Assembly: GCF_001051995.2 (NCBI RefSeq) | Contig: NZ_CP014646.1 | Span: 1,426,001 to 1,490,000, forward strand | Direction of reading: 5' to 3' | Length of the DNA: 64,000 nucleotides | Source of the DNA: Thauera humireducens | Lineage (GTDB): Bacteria; Pseudomonadota; Gammaproteobacteria; Burkholderiales; Rhodocyclaceae | Part shown: positions 1 through 10,026 of the stretch, piece after piece | Layout: each line of letters opens with the position of its first letter | Position numbering within the stretch: position 1 is the first letter of the stretch | The notes under the pieces: model-generated | Seen by the model: the letters and a program-made list of their open reading frames with translations, nothing else | Database searches by the model: none | Told to the model about the DNA's origin: nothing | Position numbers and translations under genes: made by a program

Positions 1-191
1 TCCAGCCCTGCCATCACGCGATCGACAAAGCCGACCGAACCCGCTCGCTCGCCTCGGATGGCATCGCCAATCAGGCAGTACGCATCCCAGTCGCGGCGCA
101 GCGTCTCATCCCGGCGCAAGCCTTCGAAAATCGGTCGCATTGCCTGTTCGTCGAGATCACCATCGATCAGGGCCGAGAGTTTGTCCTTCAT
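1..191 (-). CDS. rseA: Anti-sigma-E factor RseA, N-terminal part (runs off the left edge)
   Basis: The minus strand reads MKDKLSALIDGDLDEQAM from an ATG at 191, an opening typical of the RseA cytoplasmic domain that clamps sigma-E. About 63 residues are visible and the frame is open to the window edge, so the transmembrane and periplasmic parts are not seen. It lies 8 bp downstream of rpoE on the same strand, the usual rpoE-rseA operon order, so it should be co-transcribed and hold RpoE inactive at the inner membrane until envelope stress triggers its proteolysis. The role is from family knowledge; identity rests on the N-terminal sequence and context. Confidence 0.85.
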   Translation of the reverse strand, partial: MKDKLSALIDGDLDEQAMRPIFEGLRRDETLRRDWDAYCLIGDAIRGERAGSVGFVDRVMAGL

Positions 192-199
192 GCCTACAC

Positions 200-799
200 C
201 TACCAACGTTTGTCCGGCGCCGTATCCAGCAACGGCCGCAGGCGCTCTGCAATCGCTTCACGCGCGCGGAAGATCCGCGAGCGCACCGTACCGATCGGGC
301 ACTCCATGATGTTGGCGATCTCCTCGTAGCTGAGGCCCTCCAGCTCGCGCAGCATGATGGCAGTCCGCAGCTCCTCGGGTAGAGCTGCCATCGCATCGTC
401 GACGGTTTCCCCGATCTGTCGCGTCATCATCAACCGCTCGGGCGTGTTGATGTCGCGCAGCTGGTCACCATCTTCGAAGGTTTCCGCTTCTTCCGAGTCG
501 AAACTCGTTGAAGTCGGTGCCCTTCGTCCCTGGGATACGAGGTAGTTCTTGGCCGTGTTGATACCGATCCGGTACAACCACGTGTAGAACGCACTGTCCC
601 CGCGGAACGAACCCAGCGCACGGTAAGCCTTAATGAAGGTTTCCTGCGCCACGTCTTCAACTTCGGCTGGATCGCGGATCAGTCTGGACAGCAGGCGATT
701 GAGCTTGCGCTGGTACTTGGATACCAGCAAGCCGAAAGCCTGCTTGTCGCCGCGCTGCACGCGCTCGACGAGTTGCTGATCGATTTCACGATCGGTCAT
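200..799 (-). CDS. rpoE: RNA polymerase sigma-E factor (ECF family)
   Basis: This 199-residue ECF sigma factor has a region 2 with the sequence DVAQETFIKAYRALGSFRG and a region 4 helix-turn-helix around LEGLSYEEIANIMECPIGTV, in the usual order and at the usual length. It directs RNA polymerase to envelope-stress promoters. It starts with MTDREIDQQLVERVQRGDKQAF, as in other RpoE proteins, and is followed 8 bp later by rseA. A plausible sigma-70 promoter lies just upstream. Nothing is unusual in the protein. Confidence 0.95.
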   Translation of the reverse strand: MTDREIDQQLVERVQRGDKQAFGLLVSKYQRKLNRLLSRLIRDPAEVEDVAQETFIKAYRALGSFRGDSAFYTWLYRIGINTAKNYLVSQGRRAPTSTSFDSEEAETFEDGDQLRDINTPERLMMTRQIGETVDDAMAALPEELRTAIMLRELEGLSYEEIANIMECPIGTVRSRIFRAREAIAERLRPLLDTAPDKRW

Positions 800-843
800 G
801 GAGTGTTCGTACTTTCCGGAAATTCAAATGACAAAGCGTCCGG

Positions 844-873
844 ATTATATGCGAGCACCCCTGCACTAACCAA
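844..873 (-). promoter_or_regulatory. Likely sigma-70 promoter of rpoE-rseA
   Basis: On the minus strand a TTGGTT hexamer (868-873) is followed after 18 bp by a perfect TATAAT (844-849), about 45 bp before the rpoE ATG. I do not see a convincing sigma-E (GAACTT...TCTGA) site here, so autoregulation is not evident. The rest of the 237-bp rpoE-nadB gap holds a short CCCGT-aagc-ACGGG dyad at 976-989 just before nadB, of unknown meaning. Confidence 0.55.
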
Positions 874-1036
874 AAATAGAAGACACAGGCACAGACACGA
901 CCCTGTGCGATTAGTTCATACGCCAGCGAGGTCTTCCTCCCGGTCCGCGACAACCCTGCCTGCACAGGCCACAATCCCGTAAGCACGGGCGTGCGTGCTA
1001 TATTTTTGCGTTTTTATCCTGAGCTAGGGCGACATC

Positions 1037-2632
1037 TTGCTGAAACAGTACGACGTACTCATTCTTGGCAGCGGCGCCGCGGGGCAATCGATGGCTCTCC
1101 GGCTCGCGGAATGCCTCAAGGTCGCTCTCGTCACCAAGCGCGAACTCTCCGACAGTGCCAGCAACTGGGCGCAGGGCGGCATCGCCGCGGTGCTCGACAC
1201 CACCGACAGCATCGAAGCGCACATCCAGGACACCTTCACCGCCGGCGCCGGCCTGTGTGACCCGGTTGCGACGCGCTTCGTGGTCGAGAACGGCAAGCGC
1301 GCCATCGAATGGCTGATCGATCGCGGCGTGCCCTTCACGCGCGAGGCCGACTCCCAGCTGGGCTATCACCTCACCCGGGAGGGCGGGCACTCGCACCGCC
1401 GGATCATCCACGCTGCCGACGCAACCGGCGCCGCCGTGCAAACCACGCTTTCGGCCCAGGTACGCGCGCACCCGAACATCGACATCTACGAGCACCACAT
1501 CGCCATCGACCTGGTCCTTGGCGACAAGGTCGGTCAGCCGGGTGCAGGCTGTCTTGGCGCCTACGTGCTCGACATCGAGGCCGACGAGGTCGTGACCTTC
1601 GCCGCGCGCAGCACCGTGCTCGCCACCGGCGGCACGGGCAAGGTCTACCTGTACACCACCAATCCGGACGTCGCCACCGGCGACGGCGTGGCGATGGCCT
1701 GGCGCGCGGGCTGCCGCGTCGCGAACATGGAGTTCATCCAGTTCCACCCGACCTGCCTGTACCACCCCCAGGCGAAGTCCTTCCTCATCTCGGAGGCCGT
1801 GCGCGGCGAAGGTGGGCTGCTGAAGCTGCCCGACGGCACCCGCTTCATGCCCGAGCACGACCCGCGCGAGGAACTCGCGCCGCGCGACATCGTCGCGCGC
1901 GCGATCGACTTCGAGATGAAGAAGCGCGGCATCGACTGCGTGTATCTCGACATCAGCCACAAGCCGGCGGATTGGCTACGCTCGCACTTCCCGAACATCC
2001 ACGCACGCTGCCTGGAGCTGGGTATCGACATCACGAAAGAGCCGATCCCGGTCGTACCCGCCGCGCACTACTCCTGCGGCGGCATCGTCACCGACCTCTC
2101 GGCACGTACCGACGTACCCGGGCTGTACGCAGTCGGCGAATCCGCCTTCACTGGCCTGCACGGCGCCAACCGCCTCGCAAGCAATTCGCTGCTCGAATGC
2201 CTCGTCTTCGGCGAGGCAGCGGCGCAGGACATCCTGACCAAGCCGCGCCAGTCCTCTCCGGTACTGCCCGACTGGGACGAAAGCCGGGTGACCGACGCCG
2301 ACGAGGAAGTCGTGATCTCGCACAACTGGGCCGAGTTGCGCCGCGCAATGTGGGACTACGTCGGCATCGTGCGCACGACAAAGCGCCTGAAACGCGCACA
2401 GCATCGCATCCGGATGCTGCAACGCGAGATCCACGAGTTCTATTCGAACTTCCGCGTCAGCAACGACCTGATCGAATTGCGTAACCTGGTGGTGACGGCA
2501 GACCTCATCGTCGGCTGCGCGCTCAAGCGCAAGGAAAGTCGCGGCCTGCATCATTCGCGCGATTTCCCCGACTTGCTCCCGCGCGCCCGCGAGACCATTC
2601 TGCGCCCGCCACGCAAGCGCGGACGTCGCTGA
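1037..2632 (+). CDS. nadB: L-aspartate oxidase
   Basis: NadB oxidises L-aspartate to iminoaspartate, the first step of de novo NAD synthesis, using FAD in the cytosol. The 531 residues open with the FAD-binding [11 protein letters not shown] motif, then [13 protein letters not shown] and [12 protein letters not shown], and contain [17 protein letters not shown] and HYSCGGI, all signatures of the flavoprotein family. The start is a TTG at 1037, placed because the N-terminal [12 protein letters not shown] immediately precedes the FAD fold and no ATG is available. It diverges from rpoE-rseA and converges with the ygfX-like gene 4 bp away. Confidence 0.95.
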   Translation: MLKQYDVLILGSGAAGQSMALRLAECLKVALVTKRELSDSASNWAQGGIAAVLDTTDSIEAHIQDTFTAGAGLCDPVATRFVVENGKRAIEWLIDRGVPFTREADSQLGYHLTREGGHSHRRIIHAADATGAAVQTTLSAQVRAHPNIDIYEHHIAIDLVLGDKVGQPGAGCLGAYVLDIEADEVVTFAARSTVLATGGTGKVYLYTTNPDVATGDGVAMAWRAGCRVANMEFIQFHPTCLYHPQAKSFLISEAVRGEGGLLKLPDGTRFMPEHDPREELAPRDIVARAIDFEMKKRGIDCVYLDISHKPADWLRSHFPNIHARCLELGIDITKEPIPVVPAAHYSCGGIVTDLSARTDVPGLYAVGESAFTGLHGANRLASNSLLECLVFGEAAAQDILTKPRQSSPVLPDWDESRVTDADEEVVISHNWAELRRAMWDYVGIVRTTKRLKRAQHRIRMLQREIHEFYSNFRVSNDLIELRNLVVTADLIVGCALKRKESRGLHHSRDFPDLLPRARETILRPPRKRGRR

Positions 2633-2636
2633 CCCC

Positions 2637-3122
2637 TCACGCGTCGTCGACCGGGGCGGCCTTGTGGCGGAGCCAGATCCGCAAGAGCCGCCAGTGCGAC
2701 GGCGCCACGTTGGCCCGCGAAAGCATCAAGCGCTCCCGTACACGGCCGCGACCCGGGCCGACTGCTCCGTTCGCGTCGGCCAACGGCAGCCACACCGCCC
2801 AGCCGAGATCGACGCCGCCTCCTGCAACCGCGTATGGAGCCGCATCGGTAGCATCCTTGCGGCTGACCAGGCCATTACCATGCAAGGTCAGCCGCATGCC
2901 GCCCTTGTCCCGCTCGGCCTTCAATGCACGCCCCAGCGACAACAGCAGCGCAGTCCATGCGGCGACCGCCAGCAGGCGCGAGGCCGAGAACCAGGCCCCG
3001 TCCTGCACCATCGACAAGGCTGGCACGTGAAAAAGCGCCAATCCCGCCCCGCAATGCAGAGCCAGGATTGACGCCATCACGCGCCTCGAAGGGCGCAGCG
3101 CGATCGTCAGCGGGAAGTGCAT
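2637..3122 (-). CDS. YgfX-like inner-membrane protein
   Basis: This 161-residue protein begins MHFPLTIALRPSRRVMASILAL, followed by two hydrophobic segments (about residues 16-35 and 45-65) and a soluble C-terminal part with W-rich, basic sequence (SHWRLLRIWLRHK). That layout matches the YgfX/CptA family of small membrane proteins often next to nadB or sdhE. Its role in this organism cannot be told from sequence; YgfX has been described as a toxin-like inhibitor of cytoskeletal proteins in E. coli. It lies 24 bp after fabF on the same strand and may be the last gene of that operon. Confidence 0.65.
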   Translation of the reverse strand: MHFPLTIALRPSRRVMASILALHCGAGLALFHVPALSMVQDGAWFSASRLLAVAAWTALLLSLGRALKAERDKGGMRLTLHGNGLVSRKDATDAAPYAVAGGGVDLGWAVWLPLADANGAVGPGRGRVRERLMLSRANVAPSHWRLLRIWLRHKAAPVDDA

Positions 3123-3146
3123 GGCAAACCCATGCCCCGCCCGCGA

Positions 3147-4382
3147 TCAGACGCGACGGAAGACCAGCGTGCCGTTGGTGCCGCCAAAGCCGAAGTTGTT
3201 CTTCAGCGCCACGTCGATCTTCATCGGACGGGCCACGTTGGCGCAGTAGTCCAGGTCACACTCCGGATCCTGCTCGAAGATGTTGATCGTCGGCGGCGAG
3301 ATCTGGTTATGGACCGCCAGCACCGTGAACACCGACTCCACGCCACCGGCACCGCCGAGCAGATGGCCGGTCATCGACTTGGTCGAATTGACGACCAGCT
3401 TCTTCGCCGCATCGACGCCGAAGGCGAGCTTGATGGCTTCGGTCTCGTTCTTGTCGCCCAGCGGCGTCGAGGTGCCGTGCGCGTTCAGGTAGTGGACCTG
3501 ATCCGGGTTCACACCTGCATTCTTCATGGCATTGACCATGCTGCGGCGCGGCCCGTCGGTATCGGGCGCCGTCATGTGGTAGGCGTCGCCGCTCATGCCG
3601 AAACCGGCGAGCTCGGCGTAGATCTTCGCGCCACGGCGAACGGCGTGCTCATACTCCTCGATCACCATGACACCCGCGCCCTCGCCCAGCACGAAGCCGT
3701 CGCGGTCCTTGTCCCAAGGACGGCTCGCGGTAGCCGGATCGTCATTGCGGGTCGAAAGTGCCTTGGCGGACGCGAACCCGCCAATCGCCAGGTTCGTCAC
3801 CGTGGACTCGGCGCCGCCGCACACCATCACGTCGGCGTCGCCGTACTCGATCATGCGCGCGCTCAAACCAATCGCGTGCAGACCGGTGGTACACGCGGTC
3901 ACCACCGAGATGTTGGGCCCCTTCATGCCGAACATGATCGACAGGTTGCCGGAGATCATGTTGATGATGGTGCCCGGAATGAAAAAGGGCGAAATCTTGC
4001 GCGGACCGCCGCCGAGGAAGTCGTCGTGCGTATCCTCGATCATCGGCAGGCCGCCGATACCGGAACCGATGTTGACGCCGATGCGATCGGCGTTGGATTC
4101 ATTGACCTCGATGCCGGAGTCGCGGATCGCCTGAATGCCCGCGGCCATGCCGTAGTGGATGAAGACATCCATGCGGCGCGCGTCCTTGGCGGACAGGTAT
4201 TCGGTGACGTCGAAGTTCTTCACCTCGCCCGCGATACGGGCGGCGAAGGCACTTGCGTCGAATCGGGTGATCGGACCAATGCCGCTCTTGCCGGCAATCA
4301 GGTTTTCCCAAGCATCGGGAACAGTATTGCCGACCGGCGAAATAAGACCCAGACCGGTGACGACGACTCTACGACGCGACAC
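3147..4382 (-). CDS. fabF: 3-oxoacyl-ACP synthase II (beta-ketoacyl-ACP synthase)
   Basis: FabF condenses malonyl-ACP with acyl-ACP in fatty-acid elongation. The protein carries the Cys-His-His triad of the family in VTACTTGLHA, NAHGTSTPLGD and TGHLLGGAGG. I chose the GTG at 4382 (VSRRRVVVTGLGLISPVG, about 411 residues) over the ATG at 4403, because a GGAG ribosome site sits 7 nt before the GTG and family members start at this point. It is the last fab gene of the operon, 90 bp after acpP, and a strong inverted repeat lies in that gap. Confidence 0.93.
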   Translation of the reverse strand: MSRRRVVVTGLGLISPVGNTVPDAWENLIAGKSGIGPITRFDASAFAARIAGEVKNFDVTEYLSAKDARRMDVFIHYGMAAGIQAIRDSGIEVNESNADRIGVNIGSGIGGLPMIEDTHDDFLGGGPRKISPFFIPGTIINMISGNLSIMFGMKGPNISVVTACTTGLHAIGLSARMIEYGDADVMVCGGAESTVTNLAIGGFASAKALSTRNDDPATASRPWDKDRDGFVLGEGAGVMVIEEYEHAVRRGAKIYAELAGFGMSGDAYHMTAPDTDGPRRSMVNAMKNAGVNPDQVHYLNAHGTSTPLGDKNETEAIKLAFGVDAAKKLVVNSTKSMTGHLLGGAGGVESVFTVLAVHNQISPPTINIFEQDPECDLDYCANVARPMKIDVALKNNFGFGGTNGTLVFRRV

Positions 4383-4420
4383 GGGCAACTCCGTTGAAAT
4401 CAATGAAGAAAATACGAGAA

Positions 4421-4450
4421 GTCCGGATACCGCTCACGCGGCATCCGGAC
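4421..4450. promoter_or_regulatory. Strong inverted repeat between acpP and fabF, possible attenuator
   Basis: The arms GTCCGGAT-a-CCGC (4421-4433) and GCGG-c-ATCCGGAC (4438-4450) form a 12-bp stem with one internal mismatch and a 4-nt TCAC loop. In the minus-strand transcript it lies after acpP and before fabF and is followed by a moderately U-rich tract rather than a clean U run. It could trim read-through so that ACP is made in excess of FabF, or protect acpP mRNA. The function is inferred. Confidence 0.5.
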
Positions 4451-4472
4451 CGCAGGAACTCAAGGAAGCGAA

Positions 4473-4712
4473 TTACTTCTTGAGATGGGCGTTGACGTAG
4501 TCAATCGCCTGCTGGACGGTGGTGATCTTCTCGGCCTCTTCGTCCGGGATTTCGCACTCGAATTCTTCTTCGAGGGCCATGACCAGCTCCACGGTGTCCA
4601 GCGAATCCGCGCCAAGATCATCGACGAACGAAGACTCGATCTTGATCTCCGATTCGTTCACGCCAAGTTGCTCAGCGACGATCTTTTTGACGCGCTGTTC
4701 GATGTTCTCCAT
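4473..4712 (-). CDS. acpP: Acyl carrier protein
   Basis: This 79-residue acidic protein has the phosphopantetheine attachment motif [12 protein letters not shown] with the modified serine at residue 37. It shuttles acyl chains between the Fab enzymes encoded around it. Length, charge and the [18 protein letters not shown] start are all typical. A GGAAGGAG ribosome site precedes the ATG. It sits between fabG and fabF, with its own likely promoter in the fabG-acpP gap. Confidence 0.98.
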   Translation of the reverse strand: MENIEQRVKKIVAEQLGVNESEIKIESSFVDDLGADSLDTVELVMALEEEFECEIPDEEAEKITTVQQAIDYVNAHLKK

Positions 4713-4748
4713 GAACTAACTCCTTCCCAGAGGGTAACGGGTGTATTG

Positions 4749-4780
4749 AAAAAGCCGGCGTATTCTACCAAAAGCCGGCT
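4749..4780 (-). terminator. Hairpin with U run between fabG and acpP
   Basis: Reading the minus strand, AGCCGGC (4774-4780) pairs with GCCGGCT (4753-4759) across a 14-nt loop and is followed by a short T run (4749-4753). This looks like a weak intrinsic terminator for transcripts coming from fabG. The loop also contains the -10 element of the acpP promoter, so the two signals are interleaved. Confidence 0.5.
4762..4770 (-). promoter_or_regulatory. Extended -10 promoter candidate for acpP
   Basis: On the minus strand the sequence TGGTAGAAT matches an extended -10 (TGnTATAAT) with one mismatch in the hexamer, about 50 bp before acpP. No good -35 is present, which an extended -10 tolerates. A private acpP promoter is known in other proteobacteria; here it is an inference from sequence. 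Confidence 0.4.
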
Positions 4781-4802
4781 GAACCGCTATCCTGACCGTC
4801 GG

Positions 4803-5552
4803 TCAGGACATGTACATGCCGCCATTCACGTGCAGGGTGGTCCCCGTCACGTAGGCAGCGGCAGGCGACGCAAGGAACGCAACAGCGCCCGCAATCTCTT
4901 CCGGACGCCCGAGGCGTCCAAGTGCAATGTTGCCGAGCAGCGCGTCACGCGCCGTCTCGGGTAGCGCACGCGTCATGTCGGTGTCGATGAAACCGGGTGC
5001 CACGCAGTTGACCGTGATGTTGCGGCTGCCCAGTTCGCGCGCCAGCGCACGCGTCATGCCCGCCACGCCGGCCTTCGCTGCCGCATAGTTGGCCTGCCCC
5101 GGATTGCCGGCACTGGCCACCACCGAGGTGATGTTGATGATCCGCCCGGTGCGCGCCTTCATCATCCCGCGCATCACCAGCTTGCTCATGCGGAAAACGG
5201 CGCGCAGGTTGGCGTCGATCACCGCATCCCACTCCTCGTCCTTCATCCGCATCGCGAGGTTGTCGCGCGTGATCCCGGCATTATTGACCAGGATGCCGAT
5301 TGCGCCGAAACGCTTCTCGATGTCGCCGACCAGGGCATCACAGGCTTCGGCGTCAGTCACGTTCAAGGCCATGCCCGCGCCCTTGCAGCCGGCTTCGAGC
5401 AGCGCCTTCTCGATATCGGCCGCGCCGGATTCCGAAGTGGCGGTACCGACGACCGTCGCGCCGAGACGGCCCAGTTCCAGCGCAACGGCCCGACCGATGC
5501 CGCGCGATGCGCCAGTGACCAGCGCGACCTGTCCTTCAAGCGAAAAACTCAT
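4803..5552 (-). CDS. fabG: 3-oxoacyl-ACP reductase
   Basis: FabG reduces 3-oxoacyl-ACP with NADPH. The 249 residues have the short-chain dehydrogenase Rossmann motif TGASRGIGRA near residue 14, NNAG near residue 88, and the catalytic Ser plus YAAAKAG (YxxxK). The C-terminus HVNGGMYMS is typical of FabG. It follows fabD by only 3 bp and is part of the fab operon. Confidence 0.97.
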   Translation of the reverse strand: MSFSLEGQVALVTGASRGIGRAVALELGRLGATVVGTATSESGAADIEKALLEAGCKGAGMALNVTDAEACDALVGDIEKRFGAIGILVNNAGITRDNLAMRMKDEEWDAVIDANLRAVFRMSKLVMRGMMKARTGRIINITSVVASAGNPGQANYAAAKAGVAGMTRALARELGSRNITVNCVAPGFIDTDMTRALPETARDALLGNIALGRLGRPEEIAGAVAFLASPAAAYVTGTTLHVNGGMYMS

Positions 5553-5555
5553 TCC

Positions 5556-6485
5556 TTACCTCACCGCCGCAATCGACTGCTCGAGGCTCGCCGCATCGTG
5601 CGCCGAACCGCCTTCCACTTCCTTCGCAATACGCTTGGTCATGCCCGCCAGGACCTTGCCCGGCCCGCACTCGATCACGTGAGTCATGCCACGCGCTGCC
5701 ATTGCCTGGACCAGCTCGATCCAGCGCACCGGCGAATAGGCCTGGCGTACCAGTGCATCGCGGATCTTTTCCGGATCATCATAGACAGCGACATCCACGT
5801 TGTTGATGACGTCGATCTCCGGCTTGACGATGGCAACGCCCGCCAGGCGCTCCGCCAAACGCTCTGCGGCCGGACGCATCAGCGCACAGTGGAAAGGCGC
5901 CGACACCGGCAGCAGAACAGCGCGCTTGGCGCCCTTGAGCTTGGCGATCTCGCCCGCACGCTCCACCGCGGCCTTGGCGCCCGCGATGACGATCTGCCCC
6001 GGTGCATTCAGGTTGGCGGCCTCGACCACCTCGCCTTGCGCAGCCTCTGCACAGGCCTCGCGTACCGCATCGGCCTCGAGCCCCATCACCGCAGCCATCG
6101 CACCCTCGCCAGCGGGCACGGCCTCCTGCATTGCCTGCGCGCGGAAGCGCACCAGCGGCACGGCGTCGCCGAACGCCATGGCGCCCGCGGCGACCAGCGC
6201 CGAATACTCACCAAGGCTGTGACCGGCCACCAGGGCCGGCTTGGGGCCGCCCGCCGCGAGCCAAGCGCGGTAGGCCGCAACCCCTGCGGTCAACATCAGT
6301 GGCTGCGTGTTGACGGTCAGCGCAAGGCGCTCGGCCGGACCATCGCACACCATGGCCCACAGATCCTCACCCAGCGCGTCGGACGCTTCGACGAAGGTTT
6401 CACGAATCACTGCAGATTCGCCATAGGCGGCCATCATGCCCACCGACTGCGAACCCTGCCCGGGAAAAACCAGCGCAAATGCCAT
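5556..6485 (-). CDS. fabD: Malonyl-CoA:ACP transacylase
   Basis: FabD loads malonyl groups from CoA onto ACP. The 309-residue protein begins [17 protein letters not shown] and carries the nucleophile motif [10 protein letters not shown]; a later SAPFHCALM segment supplies the conserved His. Length and motif order match the family. It lies between fabH (36 bp upstream) and fabG (3 bp downstream) in one transcription unit. Confidence 0.97.
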   Translation of the reverse strand: MAFALVFPGQGSQSVGMMAAYGESAVIRETFVEASDALGEDLWAMVCDGPAERLALTVNTQPLMLTAGVAAYRAWLAAGGPKPALVAGHSLGEYSALVAAGAMAFGDAVPLVRFRAQAMQEAVPAGEGAMAAVMGLEADAVREACAEAAQGEVVEAANLNAPGQIVIAGAKAAVERAGEIAKLKGAKRAVLLPVSAPFHCALMRPAAERLAERLAGVAIVKPEIDVINNVDVAVYDDPEKIRDALVRQAYSPVRWIELVQAMAARGMTHVIECGPGKVLAGMTKRIAKEVEGGSAHDAASLEQSIAAVR

Positions 6486-6521
6486 GCCTGCTCTCCGGTG
6501 GTCAGAAATGAAATTGAAGAT

Positions 6522-7483
<962 letters not shown>

Positions 7484-7487
<4 letters not shown>

Positions 7488-8506
7488 GCTTTTACCTCGT
7501 TCATGTTCGCCATCCTTTCGGAAATGCGCTCGATGAGTCGATTGGAGGCCGCATCGGCCGCGCGCGACAGGGCGTTGCCGAAGGCAACCGCGTCGGCCGA
7601 ACCGTGGCTCTTGAGCACCACGCCGCGCAGGCCAAGCAGCGGCGCACCGTTGTACAGGCGGTGATCGACGCGCTTCTTGAAGCGCTTGAGCACCGGCAAG
7701 GCCACGACCGCCATCAGCTTGGTCAGCAGTGACCGGCTGAACTCCTGCTTCAGGAAGGCGCCCAGCATCTGTGCCAGACCTTCGGAGGTCTTCAGCGCGA
7801 CATTGCCGACGAAACCATCGCAGACCACCACGTCGACCGTGCCTTCGTAGATGTCGTCACCCTCGACGTTGCCGTAGAAGTTGAGACCACTGGCGCGCAA
7901 CAGCTCGCCCGCCTCCTTGACGACGTCGTTGCCCTTGATGGCCTCTTCGCCAATGTTGAGCAGACCGACGCTGGGTCGCTCCTTGTGTTCGATGGCGGCG
8001 ACCAGCGACGAGCCCATGACGCCGAACTGGAGCAGATGCTCGGCCGTGCAATCGACGTTGGCACCGAGATCGAGCACATAGGTATGCCCCTTCATCGAGG
8101 GCAGTACGGTCGCGATCGCCGGACGGTCGACACCCGGCAAGGTCTTGAGGACGAAACGCGAGATCGCCATCAGCGCGCCGGTGTTGCCGGCCGAGACGGC
8201 GGCACAGGCCTCGCCCGCCTTGACCAGATCCATTGCGACGCGCATCGAAGAGTCCTTCTTGTTGCGCATGGCGATGGCGGGTGGGTCGTCCATGGTGACG
8301 ACTTCGGACGCCGGGTGAAGACGGATCCGTGTTCCGAATTCGGAAACAGCCGTGCCGAGATGGGGCTGGATCGCCTCTTCCCGACCGACGAGAATTACAT
8401 TTGCATCAGGATGGCTGCGCAGGAAGGACAGCGCAGCAGGCACGGTCACGACCGGGCCGTGATCGCCACCCATGCAGTCGATCGCAATGGTGACACCCAT
8501 CGGCAT
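7484..8506 (-). CDS. plsX: Phosphate acyltransferase
   Basis: PlsX converts acyl-ACP to acyl-phosphate for phosphatidic acid synthesis, linking the fab genes to phospholipid synthesis. The sequence has [11 protein letters not shown] at the N-terminus, [33 protein letters not shown] and [17 protein letters not shown], all family signatures. I placed the start at the ATG at 8506 (340 residues) because the fold begins a few residues later; a longer reading from 8566 adds non-conserved sequence. Confidence 0.95.
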
Positions 8507-8602
8507 CTCGCGTGATTCAGACGGTGATTGAAAAAGGAACGCGGAAAAAAAGCGGCGCAGGCGCATTGCGCCATGCGCCGCCCTCGCGCTCGAGAGGCGG
8601 AA

Positions 8603-8782
8603 TTACTCGCCCTTGGCCTTCATGACCTTCTTGCCACGGTACACGCCGCTCGGGCTGACGTGGTGACGCAGGTGGACTTCACCCGTGGTCGGCTCGATGG
8701 CCAGCGCCGGGGCGGTAAGGAAATCGTGGGCGCGGTGCATGCCACGCTTCGACGGGGACTTCTTGTTCTGTTGGACGGCCAT
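8603..8782 (-). CDS. rpmF: 50S ribosomal protein L32
   Basis: The minus strand encodes 59 residues starting [20 protein letters not shown] and ending [13 protein letters not shown], a clear L32. L32 belongs to the large ribosomal subunit. It sits between yceD and plsX, the standard order that couples ribosome and lipid gene expression. A GGAGCA ribosome site is 8-9 nt before the ATG. There are 96 bp between its stop and plsX. Confidence 0.96.
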   Translation of the reverse strand: MAVQQNKKSPSKRGMHRAHDFLTAPALAIEPTTGEVHLRHHVSPSGVYRGKKVMKAKGE

Positions 8783-8812
8783 GAAAATGCTCCTGATACA
8801 AATTAAATGCGC

Positions 8813-9343
8813 CTAGTCTGCGCGATGACTGCCTCGCAGCGACGCCAGCGCAGCGAAAGGCGATTCTTCATTCGCCCCATTACCACCCCGGGGCGCTTCA
8901 CATTGTTCGTGTCGCGGCGCAATCGGCAACGCCAGGAGGATTTCGTCCTCGATCAGCGCGAGCAAATCGAGTTCTCCTTCGATCTCGATCGCGTCGACCT
9001 CGTCGTCCTCGAGTTCCTCGTCCGGAATCGGTTGCCCGACCCGCACCGGCTGCAACACGGTTTCCACCGCCAGCACCCAGTCGAGACCACCAAGACAGCG
9101 CTGGCAGCGAAGATTGAGCGTGCCGGCAAGACTGAGTTTCAGGCGGGGGTCTGACTGACCGGACACCACACCTTCGACTGTCGAGCCTTCCACCGACCAG
9201 CTGATCGCCCCCTCGCTACTGACTAGAGAATCCGTCAGGCGCGACAACTTCGCCACCGCCACCTCACCCTGCAAGGTTCGTGCGTCAGCGGCGAAACGGA
9301 ACGGGTCGGCAATCTTACCGAACGATGCGCTTTGTTGCGACAT
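8813..9343 (-). CDS. yceD: YceD family protein (DUF177, large-ribosome accumulation protein)
   Basis: The 176-residue protein has the paired cysteines of the DUF177 family in LNLRCQRCLGGLDW and an acidic DEELEDDEVDAIEIEGELDLLALIEDEILLALP segment. The family is linked to 23S rRNA or large-subunit accumulation and is nearly always upstream of rpmF, as here (30 bp). It is the first gene of the yceD-rpmF-plsX-fab operon. Confidence 0.9.
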   Translation of the reverse strand: MSQQSASFGKIADPFRFAADARTLQGEVAVAKLSRLTDSLVSSEGAISWSVEGSTVEGVVSGQSDPRLKLSLAGTLNLRCQRCLGGLDWVLAVETVLQPVRVGQPIPDEELEDDEVDAIEIEGELDLLALIEDEILLALPIAPRHEQCEAPRGGNGANEESPFAALASLRGSHRAD

Positions 9344-9355
9344 AAGCCGTGCATG

Positions 9356-9382
9356 ATATTATTTTTTCTGGCTTTGTGTCAA
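9356..9382 (-). promoter_or_regulatory. Probable promoter of the yceD-rpmF-plsX-fab operon
   Basis: On the minus strand a consensus TTGACA (9377-9382) precedes TAATAT (9356-9361) with 15 bp between them; the alternative AATATC gives 16 bp. The -10 ends only 12 bp from the yceD ATG, so the leader would be very short. The spacing is below optimum, hence moderate confidence. Confidence 0.5.
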
Positions 9383-9450
9383 AGCCGTCATGCAGCGCGC
9401 CGCCTTACCCGGCTCCCGCACCTCCGTCGCACTCGCCACCCACCCGCCCG

Positions 9451-10026
9451 ATGAAGCTCGTCCTCGCCTCCACTTCCGCCTACCGGCGGACGCTGCTCGA
9501 ACGCCTGACCATTCCATTCGCCGTCGCTCGTCCGGACACCGACGAAACCCCACTCCCCGGCGAGACGCCCGCTGCCACTGCGGAACGGCTCGCAGCTGAG
9601 AAGGCGCGCGCGGTCGCCCGTGACTGGCCGGACGCACTGATCATCGGCAGCGATCAGGTCGCTCACATGGGCAATGAAGTCTTCGGCAAGCCTGGCACGG
9701 AAGCCCGTGCGGTCGAGCAATTGCAGCGCATGAGCGGCCAGACGGTGATCTTTCATACCGCCCTCGCCCTGCTCAACACCCGCAGCGGCCACATACAGGT
9801 CGAGGGCGTCCCAACCTCGGTGCGATTTCGTACGCTGGGCGACGACGAGATCCGGCGCTACGTCGCCAAGGAGCGCCCGCTCGACTGCGCCGGCAGCGCG
9901 AAGTCCGAAGGCCTCGGCATCGCCCTGCTCGACGCGCTGTCCGGCGACGATCCGACCGCACTGATCGGCCTGCCGCTGATCGCACTGTGCCGGATGCTGC
10001 GCGCCGAAGGCGTCGAACTGCCGTGA
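9451..10026 (+). CDS. Maf/YceF-type nucleotide pyrophosphatase
   Basis: Maf proteins hydrolyse non-canonical or methylated nucleoside triphosphates. The 191-residue protein opens MKLVLASTSAYRRTLLERL, has the E-T-P segment DTDETPLPGE, and the catalytic GSDQVAHMGNEVFGKPG. The ATG at 9451 fits the family start exactly; upstream sequence in the frame is Pro/Ser-rich and unlike Maf. Its stop overlaps the GTG of the methyltransferase gene. Assignment to the YceF (m7GTP) subgroup is likely from length and neighbours, not proven. Confidence 0.9.
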   Translation: MKLVLASTSAYRRTLLERLTIPFAVARPDTDETPLPGETPAATAERLAAEKARAVARDWPDALIIGSDQVAHMGNEVFGKPGTEARAVEQLQRMSGQTVIFHTALALLNTRSGHIQVEGVPTSVRFRTLGDDEIRRYVAKERPLDCAGSAKSEGLGIALLDALSGDDPTALIGLPLIALCRMLRAEGVELP

